DNA of 64,000 nt from Streptomyces zaomyceticus (GTDB lineage: Bacteria; Actinomycetota; Actinomycetes; Streptomycetales; Streptomycetaceae), in contig NZ_BNBZ01000018.1 in NCBI RefSeq assembly GCF_014656215.1, positions 1-64,000 of the forward strand, in the 5' to 3' direction. The notes beneath the pieces are model-generated. The model saw only the letters and a list, made by a program, of their open reading frames with translations. It made no database searches and was not told the DNA's origin. The position numbers and the translations under genes are program-made. Of this stretch, positions 17,484 to 25,677 are shown in pieces; the stretch's first letter is position 1, and each line of letters opens with the position of its first letter.

Positions 17484-17519
17484 TCCGCTTGGCCTTTCTG
17501 GCCGGGCCCGCGGATCGCG

Positions 17520-17732
17520 ATGCTCCTGACCATGGCGAACGGACAGGACGACGTACAGATGACGCTGCGGGTCTCCCGCGACTCCGGCCAGACGTGGGGA
17601 CCTCTCACGGAGGTACGCGTGGGCAAGGACCCGGTGGTCCCGGAGAACCCGGGCCGCTACCCGCCGTGCGTCTGCCCCCGGTGCTCACAGCAGGCCCGGA
17701 ACGCCGTCGCATCCTTCCGGATGGTGTCGTGA
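17520..17732 (+). CDS. Small protein of unknown function, first gene of radical SAM operon
   Basis: The protein has 70 residues from the ATG at 17520, or 66 from an ATG four codons later; neither has a clear ribosome site, so leaderless translation is possible. It contains a single CVCPRC cysteine cluster near residue 49, which could bind metal. Its stop overlaps the next start as TGATG. Coupling places it in the radical SAM operon. No family is recognised. Confidence 0.6.
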   Translation: MLLTMANGQDDVQMTLRVSRDSGQTWGPLTEVRVGKDPVVPENPGRYPPCVCPRCSQQARNAVASFRMVS

Positions 17733-18061
17733 TGCGGTGCGTGCACTGGCGCCGGGTGTCCCTCGACCTGGCACGAGAAGCGCGGGAGAAGTCGGCCGCC
17801 ACGTACATCGACAGGGCAGTGCAGTGCCAGCTGTCCGCGCACGACGAGGGTGAGCACTTCGGTCTCCTCACCGACGCCGGTGCGTACGGGACCGCGCTGT
17901 GGCTCCGCTGGCACGGGACGGACGAGGCGGAACTTGTCGTACTGCCGGACTGCCCGGTGGCCGCCCCGGGGCCCGACGGTGAGGGCTGCTGTCTGTTCGC
18001 CGACCACGCCAAGCAGCACACCTGGGAAGACGCCCTGGAGGAGGTCTCGTGCACCAGCTGA
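17732..18061 (+). CDS. Small Cys/His-rich protein of unknown function in radical SAM operon
   Basis: The protein has 109 residues. It has scattered cysteines (RCVHW at the start, QCQLSAHDEGEHFG, DCPVAAPG, GCCLFADHAKQH) and histidines, which suggests metal binding. No known domain is recognised. The start overlaps the previous stop by one base and its end overlaps the next gene by 13 bases. Its place in a peptide-modifying operon hints at an accessory protein, but that is context only. Confidence 0.6.
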   Translation: MRCVHWRRVSLDLAREAREKSAATYIDRAVQCQLSAHDEGEHFGLLTDAGAYGTALWLRWHGTDEAELVVLPDCPVAAPGPDGEGCCLFADHAKQHTWEDALEEVSCTS

Positions 18062-18270
18062 TCGCGAGCCCGCACAAGACCCGGCGCCCTCGCTCGCCTC
18101 GCAACGAACAGTGCGGGGACTGCGGTGGCAGCGGTGCCAACTCGTCCGGCAAGACCTGCGGCACCTGCAACGGCCTGGGCGAGATCCACTGCCGCGCCGG
18201 CCGCCAGGAGTCCCGTGTGCTGTCCCGCTCCGTGATCCGGAAGGAGGGCCACCGATGGCCCACGCTCTGA
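18049..18270 (+). CDS. Small DnaJ-type zinc-finger protein in radical SAM operon
   Basis: The protein has 73 residues from the GTG at 18049. It carries paired CxxCxGxG-like motifs (CGDCGGSG and CGTCNGLGEIHC), the pattern of the DnaJ central zinc finger, without a J domain. Such short fingers bind unfolded or extended peptides in other systems. It overlaps the genes on both sides (13 and 16 bases), so it belongs to the operon. Confidence 0.62.
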   Translation: MHQLIASPHKTRRPRSPRNEQCGDCGGSGANSSGKTCGTCNGLGEIHCRAGRQESRVLSRSVIRKEGHRWPTL

Positions 18271-19379
18271 TCGCCTCCCCGTTCCTCGACGGACACCTTC
18301 TCCTCAAGCCGGGAGCAAGGGCCGGCGCCCGAATCTCCGCCGACCACTTCGAGGGCCTGCGCCAGGCCGCCACGGATGGTCAGTCGCTTCCCGCCTGGGC
18401 GGTGCAGACCGCCGCCGACGTGTGGGGCCTGGACCTGGGCGGACGGACCACGCAAGGCACAGTTCTGGTACGCGAGCCATCCCCGTACGGCTACTGCCGG
18501 GCGTCCTGGGAGATCAACCTCGGCTGCAACTTCGGCTGCAAGCACTGCTACCTCGGCGAGCGCCCGTTCTCCGGCCTCGGCTGGGAGGACAAGGTGCGGC
18601 TGTTGGACATCATGCGCGAGGCGGGTGTCCTGTGGCTTCAGATCACCGGCGGCGAGCCCACCATGGATCCCCATTTCCAGGGCGCCTACCGGTACGCCTG
18701 GCAGGCCGGGATGATGCTCACCATCTCGACGAACGGCTCGCTGCTCTGGCGGCCGGACCTCCTCAAGCTCTTCCGGGACTGCCCGCCCTACCGGCTGGTG
18801 GTCAGCATGTACGGGGCGAGCGAGGAGTCCTTCGACACGCTCACCCAGCGCCGCGGGGCGTGGAAGGCGTTCCGGCGCGGGATGGACGCAGCACGCGAGG
18901 CGGGCCTGCCTCTGCGGATCAACGTCGTGGTGACCGAAGACAACGCCTCCGAGGCCGACCAGATGGCCGCCCTCGCCGAGGAGTGGAACGTCGAGAACCA
19001 CGCGTACACGAACATGACGCCCACAATCTACGGCGGCGGTGAACCGCTGCTCGCGCAGTCCGCCGCCCACCTGCGGCAGCGCAAGCCGTTCGCCGGCTGC
19101 AACGCGGGACACACCTTCTTCCACGCCGACCCACACGCCAAGGTCTCGATCTGCAAGGTCGGCCGCGACGACCAGATCGACCTGATGGCCGAAGGCATCG
19201 ACGGCCTCGCCCGGCTCGGCACCATCGCCGACCGCCTCATGCTTCGCACCGGTGGGTGCGAAGGCTGCGCCCTGTCCGGCACCTGCCGGGTCTGCCGCCC
19301 CCTGGCCAAGCACTACCAGGAAGCGAAGGCGCCGCTGCACAGCTACTGCCAGCACGGAGACAAGGAGAACGCCTCATGA
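18255..19379 (+). CDS. Radical SAM/SPASM peptide-maturase candidate
   Basis: The protein has 374 residues; the ATG at 18255 has AAGGAGG eight bases upstream. The radical SAM cluster motif CNFGCKHC (CxxxCxxC) is at about residue 93, after ~85 residues of N-terminal extension that may be a peptide-recognition domain. QITGGEPT (about 130) and the TNGS strand are typical. The C-terminal ~90 residues hold the SPASM-like cysteines (CNAGHTFF, SICK, CEGCALSGTCRVC, YCQHG), which should bind extra Fe-S clusters. Its stop overlaps the start of the 54-residue peptide gene. Enzymes of this build install thioether, ether or C-C crosslinks in RiPP precursors; which one applies cannot be read here. Confidence 0.88.
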   Translation: MAHALIASPFLDGHLLLKPGARAGARISADHFEGLRQAATDGQSLPAWAVQTAADVWGLDLGGRTTQGTVLVREPSPYGYCRASWEINLGCNFGCKHCYLGERPFSGLGWEDKVRLLDIMREAGVLWLQITGGEPTMDPHFQGAYRYAWQAGMMLTISTNGSLLWRPDLLKLFRDCPPYRLVVSMYGASEESFDTLTQRRGAWKAFRRGMDAAREAGLPLRINVVVTEDNASEADQMAALAEEWNVENHAYTNMTPTIYGGGEPLLAQSAAHLRQRKPFAGCNAGHTFFHADPHAKVSICKVGRDDQIDLMAEGIDGLARLGTIADRLMLRTGGCEGCALSGTCRVCRPLAKHYQEAKAPLHSYCQHGDKENAS

Positions 19380-19540
19380 CCCCGCCCGTACCGGTGACCA
19401 TGCTCCCCGGCCCGCCGGCCTCGGCCCGCCGCGCCGCCCCGCCCGTCGCGACTGCGTCGATCACCGCCGTCCAGGACCTCGACGTGATCGTGGAGAGCGC
19501 GGAGTGCTCCTGCGACGCCGGGGACGACAACCCCCACTGA
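19376..19540 (+). CDS. Candidate RiPP precursor peptide (54 residues)
   Basis: The ATG overlaps the stop of the radical SAM gene (ATGA), so the two are translationally coupled. A Pro/Ala-rich leader-like N-terminus (MTPPVPVTMLPGPPASARR) is followed by SITAVQDLDVIVESAE and the C-terminal CSCDAGDDNPH. The only two cysteines are in a CxC pair next to Asp, Ser and Asn residues, and the tail is short and polar like a core peptide. It has no membrane segment or enzyme motif. Position after the maturase, size and the core-like tail make it the precursor; the modification and final product are not known. Confidence 0.75.
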   Translation: MTPPVPVTMLPGPPASARRAAPPVATASITAVQDLDVIVESAECSCDAGDDNPH

Positions 19541-19563
19541 CCGACACGATCCGGTCAACTCCG

Positions 19564-19597
19564 CTCAGGCCCCGGCGTGCTCGCGTCGGGGCCTGAG
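19564..19597. terminator. Hairpin terminator after the precursor gene
   Basis: A 14-bp stem with one G-T pair (19564-19577 and 19584-19597) around a 6-base loop lies 24 bases after the precursor stop and 32 bases before the acetyltransferase start. It should end or attenuate the radical SAM operon. Confidence 0.75.
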
Positions 19598-19628
19598 CCC
19601 TGACCGGCCCACCGCTAGGGTGCCGCAC

Positions 19629-20495
19629 ATGTTCTTCCGCTGGGACTGGCTTCGACCCCAACTGACCGCGCCGATCGTGCCGACTCTTGGTCCTGTCCAC
19701 CCCGATGCCCTGACCGTCGGCCTCTTCGAGGACACCCTGCGAGCAGCCGACACCGGGGACTTCCTGCCCTACGACAAGGACCGGCGTTGGGGCGGTGAGA
19801 AGGACGAGAAAGTCCTCCGCGAGGACGTGGTCCACCAGCCCGAGCGCACCCTCATCCCCACCCTGACCCAGCGCGGACGCGGCACTGTGAAGGTCTTCGC
19901 CTATGGGCTCCCCGACAGCGTCGTGGATGAGGCCGCCGAGCTGGCCGCCAAGCTCGCCGCCGCGCACGACGTGGCGGGTGCCCGGGTCGTACGCCCCCTT
20001 GGTCCTGAGACCGCACACCCGCGCGGCACCCGCATCCAGCTGAAAGACTTCACCACCGCCCCCTGCCCCGCCCCCGATGGCCCGGTCCGGCCCGTCACCG
20101 CCTGGCCGACCGCTGTGCAGGACACCTTCGCCCCATTCGCCGAGGCCATGACGGGCGATGGCCTGGCCTTCCTCCACACTCAGATGCAGGCCGGCCGGTG
20201 CGGCCCGGTCCTTGCCGCCGCCATCGAGGACCGCATCGTGGGCGCAATCGGCCCCATGGAAGTACGCCCCGACGCAATCGGCTGCCCCCAGCTCATGCCC
20301 CAGTACTTCGCCGTCCTGCCCGAGACCCGAGGCCAGGGCCTCGGGCGCCTCCTGTGGCGGGCCGCGATGCACTGGGGCCAGACCCACGGAGCCGCCTACC
20401 AGCTCCTCCAGACCGAGGTCGACGGCCCCTCAGACCGGCTGTGTCAATCCGAAGGACTGGCCTCCCTCGGCTTCAACCACACCACGTCCGCGTAG
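19629..20495 (+). CDS. GNAT-family N-acetyltransferase with an N-terminal extension
   Basis: The protein has 288 residues. The C-terminal ~130 residues carry the GNAT acetyl-CoA loop (ETRGQGLGRLLWRAAMHWGQ) after the strand MPQYFAVLP. The first ~125 residues are not recognised and may bind the substrate. It follows the RiPP-like operon on the same strand but after a terminator, so its link to the peptide is possible, not certain. GNATs cap or modify other RiPPs. Confidence 0.8.
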   Translation: MFFRWDWLRPQLTAPIVPTLGPVHPDALTVGLFEDTLRAADTGDFLPYDKDRRWGGEKDEKVLREDVVHQPERTLIPTLTQRGRGTVKVFAYGLPDSVVDEAAELAAKLAAAHDVAGARVVRPLGPETAHPRGTRIQLKDFTTAPCPAPDGPVRPVTAWPTAVQDTFAPFAEAMTGDGLAFLHTQMQAGRCGPVLAAAIEDRIVGAIGPMEVRPDAIGCPQLMPQYFAVLPETRGQGLGRLLWRAAMHWGQTHGAAYQLLQTEVDGPSDRLCQSEGLASLGFNHTTSA

Positions 20496-21808
20496 CTCCG
20501 GACCGCGTCACCTTCCCTGGTCAGCTGCCCTGTGCCGTTGGCGACCTCAGCCACAGAAAGTCAGCCACGACGGCGGGTGCGCCGACCGACCACCCGCCAC
20601 GTGTGTCTCCAGCGACCACCCACCGGCCCCAGCCACGCTTCCCCACTCCGTCACGGCCTCGGCCACGTTGCAGCCTGAGCGCTGCCGTCCGCCTCGCCTG
20701 ACGGATGGGCAGGAGGCCGACCGCCTGGGTCACGGCTGGTTGAACGGCAATCCGCGGTGCCCGGTGTGGACTTGGCATGCATCCCGCTTCTGCTGGCCGT
20801 GCTCGCCGTGGGGTGGCTGTCGGGGTTCTTCGCGGGTCTGGCTGCCCGCTCCTCGGGCTTTTGCGGCGCGAGTGGGCGGGGGCCGTCGCGGGCGGTGGCG
20901 GAGACATGGAGCCAGCGGCGGCCTGGGGCCGCCGCGCCGCGCGGCCCGCGCCAGCGGGCCGCCTTGATCCAGTAAAGAAACTTTGGACAGCTCACTCCTT
21001 CGGCCGCTTCGGCCGGTAGGTAGTGGGCTGTTTTGGCATGTCATGCCCCGTTCTCCTAGCGATCCAGTCGTTTCACACCGGTCTGTTCGCCGTATCGCCG
21101 AAATCTATCCACAGGCTCCCTGCGGTCTGATGTTCCTACTGGAAGTTGCCCACAGGCAGGAGGCGTACGACGTGAAAATTCAGGCGAGATGTCTGGTTTG
21201 GCTTATTTCACGCCATCACGCCGGAGATCTCGGAGCAGAGAGGGGGGCGTGATGCACGCCACTCATGCCGCTGTCACACGAGCGCATCTTTTCGCACCTG
21301 TAGCAGATGACGGGGGCGCCAGCTCGGCGGCTCCTACGAGGCGATCTATGAACTCGGAATTCCCGGATTCTCCGGATGATCGCGACGTGAGGGTGGAGCG
21401 AAAGGAGACAGCGGTGGCAGACCAGATGTGCAGCCCGGGGAGGGTTCGCCCTGACCGCCTCGCGGGATGTGATGCCGTATCGGGTGCTCGTGGGGCGGGC
21501 GTTGCGGCAATGCATTCCCGTGGGGCGGGAGTTCCCAGATTCGGGGGTCGAGCAATCCGCAGGGATGTTGCAGGGTTGGCCAGGTCCTACGGCCTGTGGG
21601 CTGCGCCGCCCACGGTCAACCTCTCCGCAGGGTGCCCCATGGCCGGCGCCCCCATCCCAGGATCCACCACGGAAGGGGAGGCTGGATCGTGGCGCAACTA
21701 CCCCTAATTAGCGGGGAATTTGGAAACCCCCGCAGTGATGGATGGGCGCCACCGCGGGGTCCTGTCCGGCCGGAAATACCGCACACGCGCAACAGGAACG
21801 GGGTGGGC
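20496..21808. other. Long gene-poor region of the element; possible transfer or replication locus
   Basis: No convincing gene in 1.3 kb. A GTG frame at 20757-20975 encodes one hydrophobic segment (LACIPLLLAVLAVGWLSGFF) but has no ribosome site. From about 20975 to 21250 G+C drops sharply, with TATCCACAG and TTGCCCACAG words at about 21104 and 21146. Near 21712-21734 a weak GCGGGG/CCCCGC hairpin surrounds an AT-rich loop. Non-coding stretches like this hold clt or single-strand origin sites in related elements, but no such site can be proved here. Confidence 0.4.
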
Positions 21809-21970
21809 ATGAACGACTGGGAACAGCAGGCGATAGCCGGGTATCTGTTTCAGCTGGGCGAGCGGGTGGAGCGCTTGTCTCAGTTGGCGGAAGAGGTGGC
21901 GACCGTGCTGGGTGCTATGACGGGTCCGGCTTCTGTACTGCCTCAAGAACCTGCTGGAAAAGCTGCGTGA
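21809..21970 (+). CDS. Small helical protein of the element, function unknown
   Basis: The protein has 53 residues from the ATG at 21809, preceded by GGAACGGGGT. Leucines are spaced for a coiled coil (YLFQLGERVERLSQLAEEVATVL). It converges on and overlaps the GntR gene by 56 bases. That gene also encodes a C-terminal heptad-like helix in the overlap. Small proteins of this type accompany KorSA-like regulators in AICEs. Confidence 0.55.
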   Translation: MNDWEQQAIAGYLFQLGERVERLSQLAEEVATVLGAMTGPASVLPQEPAGKAA

Positions 21971-22520
21971 GCTGGTCCACCTGGTGCGTGAGGTTCTCTA
22001 CCTGTTGGGCCAGGGCGTTGAACTCCGGGCTGGCGTCCGGCCGGGTCAGCGTTCCCGGCTCGCGGGTGGCAGGTGATTCCGCAAGGCTCTGCGGGGTTGC
22101 CTCCGCCTCGCCTGAGGTCTGAGGCCCGGGGTTCGGCTCGCGCCTGAGTAGGTCGCGTAGCGAGGGCGGGCTTCCGGGGCCGCCCCACACTTCTTTGCGG
22201 CCGATCTGCGTCGTATACCAGGCGGGAGGGATGTAGTCGGGCGCTGGATCACCTGGATGCTCGGCATCGCCGGCCCCCTCGCCCTGAGGCGAGAGGACGT
22301 AGCTGCCCCGGCCCTGCACGGTGTGGATCAGGCCCTCGTCCCGCAGGACGCGCAGTGCGCTGCGGGCGGTCATGTTGGCGACCTCGAAACGTTCTTGCAG
22401 CTCACGGTGTGACGGGAGCTGCTGGCCGGGCTGCAGGACACCCCGCTCGATCTCGTCGCGCAGCACGTCCGCCATCCGCTTGTAGGGCGGGCGCGTGTCG
22501 CTGGAGGGCCGTTTCGTCAT
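21915..22520 (-). CDS. GntR-family repressor (KorSA-like)
   Basis: The protein has 201 residues. A winged helix at about 10-80 (RMADVLRDEIERGVLQPGQQLPSHRELQERFEVANMTARSALR, then GLIHTVQGRGSYV) matches the GntR DNA-binding domain. A poorly conserved middle follows, then a C-terminal coiled-coil-like helix (FNALAQQVENLTHQVDQLTQLFQQV). In pSAM2 the GntR protein KorSA represses the activator and transfer genes. Here several CTAGC/GCTAG repeats lie between this gene and the transfer operon (22541-22638), which suits autoregulation and repression. Confidence 0.85.
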   Translation of the reverse strand: MTKRPSSDTRPPYKRMADVLRDEIERGVLQPGQQLPSHRELQERFEVANMTARSALRVLRDEGLIHTVQGRGSYVLSPQGEGAGDAEHPGDPAPDYIPPAWYTTQIGRKEVWGGPGSPPSLRDLLRREPNPGPQTSGEAEATPQSLAESPATREPGTLTRPDASPEFNALAQQVENLTHQVDQLTQLFQQVLEAVQKPDPS

Positions 22521-22540
22521 GGATCCAGAGTAGCGGCCCC

Positions 22541-22638
22541 TAGCCCAGCTATCCCGAGTTCAGCCAACCCACCTAGCGCGACATAGCTAAGTCACGCATC
22601 CATTCCCTGTTGACCTGGCTAGCCGGGCGAGCTAGGTT
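22541..22638 (+). promoter_or_regulatory. Promoter and repeated operator of the transfer/replication operon
   Basis: A promoter is visible: TTGACC at 22610-22615, a 17-base spacer, and TAGGTT at 22633-22638. An exact inverted repeat CTAGC-N7-GCTAG (22619-22635) fills the spacer and touches the -10 box. Related repeats lie upstream: TAGCCCAGCTA at 22541-22551 and CTAGC...TAGCTA at 22573-22589. They are probably bound by the GntR protein, whose start is 20 bases from the first site. Confidence 0.7.
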
Positions 22639-22684
22639 CTTCCCATCGGCCCCGCCAGGGGCCCCGAATCACAGGAGTGAGCAC

Positions 22685-23092
22685 ATGGCCCGTATCCCGG
22701 TCCTCGTCAAGCCGACCGACAACTACATCACCGGCACGGGCGGCGCCCCGAAGATCAAGAACCCGGAGACGGGGGAGATCGCGACCGACCGCGACACGGG
22801 GGAGACCCTCTACACGGTCACGGTGATGCAGATGTCGGACGGCCGTGCCGAGATCCTCAAGATCACCGTGCCGGAGTCCGGTCTCCCGGTGGGGCTGACG
22901 GCGGGAGTCATGGTCCGTCCGGTGGACCTGATCGCCACCCCGTGGGCGCGCATCTTCAACGGCAGCCTCTCCGACGGCGTCGCCTACCGGGTCTCGCGTC
23001 TGGAACTGGCCCAGGCCCCGGCCATGGCCGCGCCTTCCGCTTCGGCCGAGACGGTCTCCGAGTCGGCCGCTGCGGTCAAGAAGGCCGCGTAA
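22685..23092 (+). CDS. Conserved AICE protein of unknown function
   Basis: The protein has 135 residues; the ATG at 22685 has AGGAGTGAG just upstream. Basic and acidic residues alternate, with a likely beta-rich core (PVLVKPTDNYITGTGG, LYTVTVMQMSDGRAEILKITVPE, VRPVDLIATPWARIFNG) and an Ala/Ser-rich tail. Proteins of this kind occur at this place in many AICEs between the regulator and the translocase. It is the first gene of the operon, joined to the next by a 1-base stop/start overlap. Confidence 0.7.
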   Translation: MARIPVLVKPTDNYITGTGGAPKIKNPETGEIATDRDTGETLYTVTVMQMSDGRAEILKITVPESGLPVGLTAGVMVRPVDLIATPWARIFNGSLSDGVAYRVSRLELAQAPAMAAPSASAETVSESAAAVKKAA

Positions 23093-23337
23093 TGGGCGCC
23101 ACTGCCGGGCGGGGTTCCGTCACTCCGCCCGGCGGCGGCAAGGGGGCCTCGCCCCTCTCCGCTGACGTACTGGCCGTCTTCACCGCCCACGGGATCGAAC
23201 TGGACTGGATCGCCCGGATGCACGTCTCCCGCGCGGTTCATGAGGCCCGGATGTCGGTCTACGGCTACGGGATCTGCGCGGACGTCAAGGCATCCATCGA
23301 GGACATGAAGAAGAAGGGAATGGGGAGGGTTCGATGA
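23092..23337 (+). CDS. Small AICE protein of unknown function
   Basis: The protein has 81 residues. The Gly-rich N-terminus is followed by a helical part (LSADVLAVFTAHGIELDWIARMHVSRAVHEARMSVYGYGI). Start and stop both overlap neighbours (TAATG and ATGA), so it is part of the transfer operon. No known domain is recognised. Confidence 0.65.
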   Translation: MGATAGRGSVTPPGGGKGASPLSADVLAVFTAHGIELDWIARMHVSRAVHEARMSVYGYGICADVKASIEDMKKKGMGRVR

Positions 23338-24740
23338 ACGTGGAAGAGGTCTTCGGCTGGGCACCGGTGGTGCTGGTGGCCTGCGCCGCGCTGCTGGCGA
23401 TGTGGGCCGTTATCAAGACGGTCCGCTACGTGCGGGCGGACAAGGAAACGCGCCGGAGCATCCGGCAGGCCGTGAAGATCCGGATGACGTGGACTCGGCT
23501 GGCGAAGATGGCCGGGCTGTCGGTCACCGACCGCACCCCGCCCTGGCTGTCCGCCCTCACCACGAGCAAGGGCGCCCCGGAGCCCAAGCCGCGTGAACTG
23601 GTCCCGATGATCAAGACGCAGCCGGACCGGTACGGAGTGATCGTCCACATCAAGCTGCTGCCGAAGGTCGGGATCAAGGAACTCCAGGACAAGGCCCGGT
23701 TCCTGGCCGACGCCTGGGGCTGCGTCCGCGTCGCCGTCGAGGCCGGTAAGCCGGGCCACGCGATCCTGCGGGCGATCCGCCACGACCCGCTGAGCGACCA
23801 CACCCAGTACGTACCGACCGGGAAGCCGCCCACCGACCTGACGGTGTGGCCGGTCGGCCGGGACGAGTACGGCGCCCCGGTCCGCATCGAACTCAAGAAC
23901 AAGTCGGGGGCGGTGGTCGCGGGCGGTGTCGGCGGCGGCAAGTCCAACCAGCTCACCGCACTGATCACCTACTTCGGGCCGTCCCCGGCCGTGCAGTTCG
24001 CGGTGATCGACGGCAAGGTGTCCGACGCTGCCCACGGTGACTACGCGGACGTGCTGCCCCGTGTGTTCGCGCACGCCGGAAACGACCTGCGAGAGGCCAA
24101 CGCGCTGCTGCGGCGGCTGGTCAAGCTGCTCCACGACCGTGCCACGGCGGCTCGGAAGGTGCTGGGCACGGCGAACATGTGGAACGTCGGCCCCAGCGAA
24201 CAGTGGCCGCTGGTGATCGCCATCATCGACGAGTCCCACACCTTCTTCCACGACCACAAGGGCAGTGACAAGGAGACCCGCGCACTCGCTGCCCTCGCGG
24301 CGGAGAACGTCCGCCTGACGGGTCTGCTCGTCAAGGGCGGCCGGTCGGTCGGAATCTTCACGGTGCCGGCCACCCAGAAGGCGACCGGCGACGCCATCCC
24401 CACCTCGATCCGGGACGTGTGCAGCGCTGCCCTCTCCTTCTACCAGCGCACCACCGAAGCGTCCGTCGCCGCGCTCGGGGATGACATCCGCAACTGGCCG
24501 GACATGGACCCGATCAACCTCCAGGGCTCCCAGTACGTAGGCGTCGCGTCCATGGCCGCCGAAGGGCGCCCCGGCTTCGTCCGCGTCCGTACCCCCTACC
24601 TCGACCCCGCCAGTGCCGTGACCGTCGCCCTCGCCACCGCCCACCTCACCCAGGACCCGACGGTGCTGCTGGCCAACCTGACCGCGCCCAGCCTGCGCAA
24701 GGCTGAGCCTCCGGAGGACGACGCTCCCGCCGCAGCCTGA
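23334..24740 (+). CDS. FtsK/SpoIIIE-family DNA translocase (TraB/TraSA-like conjugation protein)
   Basis: The protein has 468 residues. A single N-terminal membrane segment (about 10-27) precedes the cytoplasmic motor. Walker A is GGVGGGKSNQ (about 197-206) and Walker B is VIAIIDESH (about 294-302). C-terminal residues 390-440 include the short DNA-contacting part of such proteins. In Streptomyces one such hexameric protein moves double-stranded DNA between mycelia, so this is the key transfer protein of the element. It is shorter than chromosomal FtsK, which is usual for the AICE type. Confidence 0.9.
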   Translation: MNVEEVFGWAPVVLVACAALLAMWAVIKTVRYVRADKETRRSIRQAVKIRMTWTRLAKMAGLSVTDRTPPWLSALTTSKGAPEPKPRELVPMIKTQPDRYGVIVHIKLLPKVGIKELQDKARFLADAWGCVRVAVEAGKPGHAILRAIRHDPLSDHTQYVPTGKPPTDLTVWPVGRDEYGAPVRIELKNKSGAVVAGGVGGGKSNQLTALITYFGPSPAVQFAVIDGKVSDAAHGDYADVLPRVFAHAGNDLREANALLRRLVKLLHDRATAARKVLGTANMWNVGPSEQWPLVIAIIDESHTFFHDHKGSDKETRALAALAAENVRLTGLLVKGGRSVGIFTVPATQKATGDAIPTSIRDVCSAALSFYQRTTEASVAALGDDIRNWPDMDPINLQGSQYVGVASMAAEGRPGFVRVRTPYLDPASAVTVALATAHLTQDPTVLLANLTAPSLRKAEPPEDDAPAAA

Positions 24741-24792
24741 ACCCCCAACCCCATGCCCGTACCCAACTCCCCGGGAAGGGAGGTGAATTACC

Positions 24793-25539
24793 TTGACGGA
24801 AGACCGGACGACGCAGCGCACCATCACCGTTGTGATGATCTTGATCGCCGCCCTGGCGTTCGTGTTCTCCTTCGGGAACGTCTGGGCCCTGGCCCTGCGG
24901 CTCGGAGTCCCGGCCCCGATCGCTCCGCTGATCGCGCCCATGGTGGACCTGTCGGTGATCGGGCTCCTGGTCGCGCTGCGCTCCCTGTCTCTGCGTGGAG
25001 TCCCCGCCGGTGACCTGCGCTCGGCAACTCGGCTCATGCACCTGTCCGGCCTGCTGACCCTCGCCCTCAACACCGCGCACCCGCTCCTGGCCGGACACTA
25101 CGGACGGGCCGCCCTCGACAGCGTGGCCCCGCTCCTCCTGCTCGGCTGGGGCTCAGTGGGTCCCGCCCTGCTCCGGCACTTCCACGCCATCGCCCCCACC
25201 GCCCCCGGTCCCTCGCCGGTCCCGGTATCCGAACCGGTCACGGCACCGGCTCCTGAGCCGGACACAGAACCGGCCACGGCCGTGATGGAGCCCATCGCCG
25301 AACCCGCAGCGACCCTCGCCGCGCCGGCTCCGATCACCACCGCCACACCGGCCCCAGTGGTGAAGACCGCCCCGGCTCAGTCCCTTGTGGTCCCGGAGCC
25401 GCTGATGGCCGCGGCCCGCACCATCGCCGCATCCCACCTGGCCGCACACGGCGAACCCATCACTCCGGTGCAGCTCCGCACCCGCCTCGGCATCGCCCTG
25501 CCGCTCGCCACCGCCGCGCACGCGGCCCTGTCGGTCTGA
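24793..25539 (+). CDS. DUF2637 membrane protein (SpdB-like spread protein)
   Basis: The protein has 248 residues from the TTG at 24793, which follows a strong GGGAGGTGA. The first 130 residues contain four membrane segments (about 12-30, 36-58, 78-95, 98-120), the DUF2637 fold. The rest is a Pro/Ala/Thr-rich linker (EPVTAPAPEPDTEPATA) and a short C-terminal helical domain (EPLMAAARTIAASHLAAHG). DUF2637/Spd proteins help plasmids spread through the mycelium. It lies between translocase and replication initiator, the usual place. Confidence 0.82.
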   Translation: MTEDRTTQRTITVVMILIAALAFVFSFGNVWALALRLGVPAPIAPLIAPMVDLSVIGLLVALRSLSLRGVPAGDLRSATRLMHLSGLLTLALNTAHPLLAGHYGRAALDSVAPLLLLGWGSVGPALLRHFHAIAPTAPGPSPVPVSEPVTAPAPEPDTEPATAVMEPIAEPAATLAAPAPITTATPAPVVKTAPAQSLVVPEPLMAAARTIAASHLAAHGEPITPVQLRTRLGIALPLATAAHAALSV

Positions 25540-25677
25540 CCCGCCCGCCGGCTTTCCCGGCACCTCCCCACCTCTCGGCCCCTCTGGGCCTGACCCGCCA
25601 TGCCTGCGGCCAGCACCCGACTCCGACCGTGGTGCTGCCCGGGGCCCTCCTCATCAGCGGAAAGGATCCTCCTGCCG

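Noticed and set aside
20757..20975. Frame with one hydrophobic segment, possible small Spd-type protein
   Set aside because: There is no ribosome site and the part after the hydrophobic segment is Arg/Pro/Gly shadow sequence. It is mentioned only in the region note.
21189..21711. Plus-strand frames of 172 and 80 codons in the gene-poor part of the element
   Set aside because: Codon use is not Streptomyces-like, the frames overlap each other and no family motif or ribosome site is visible.
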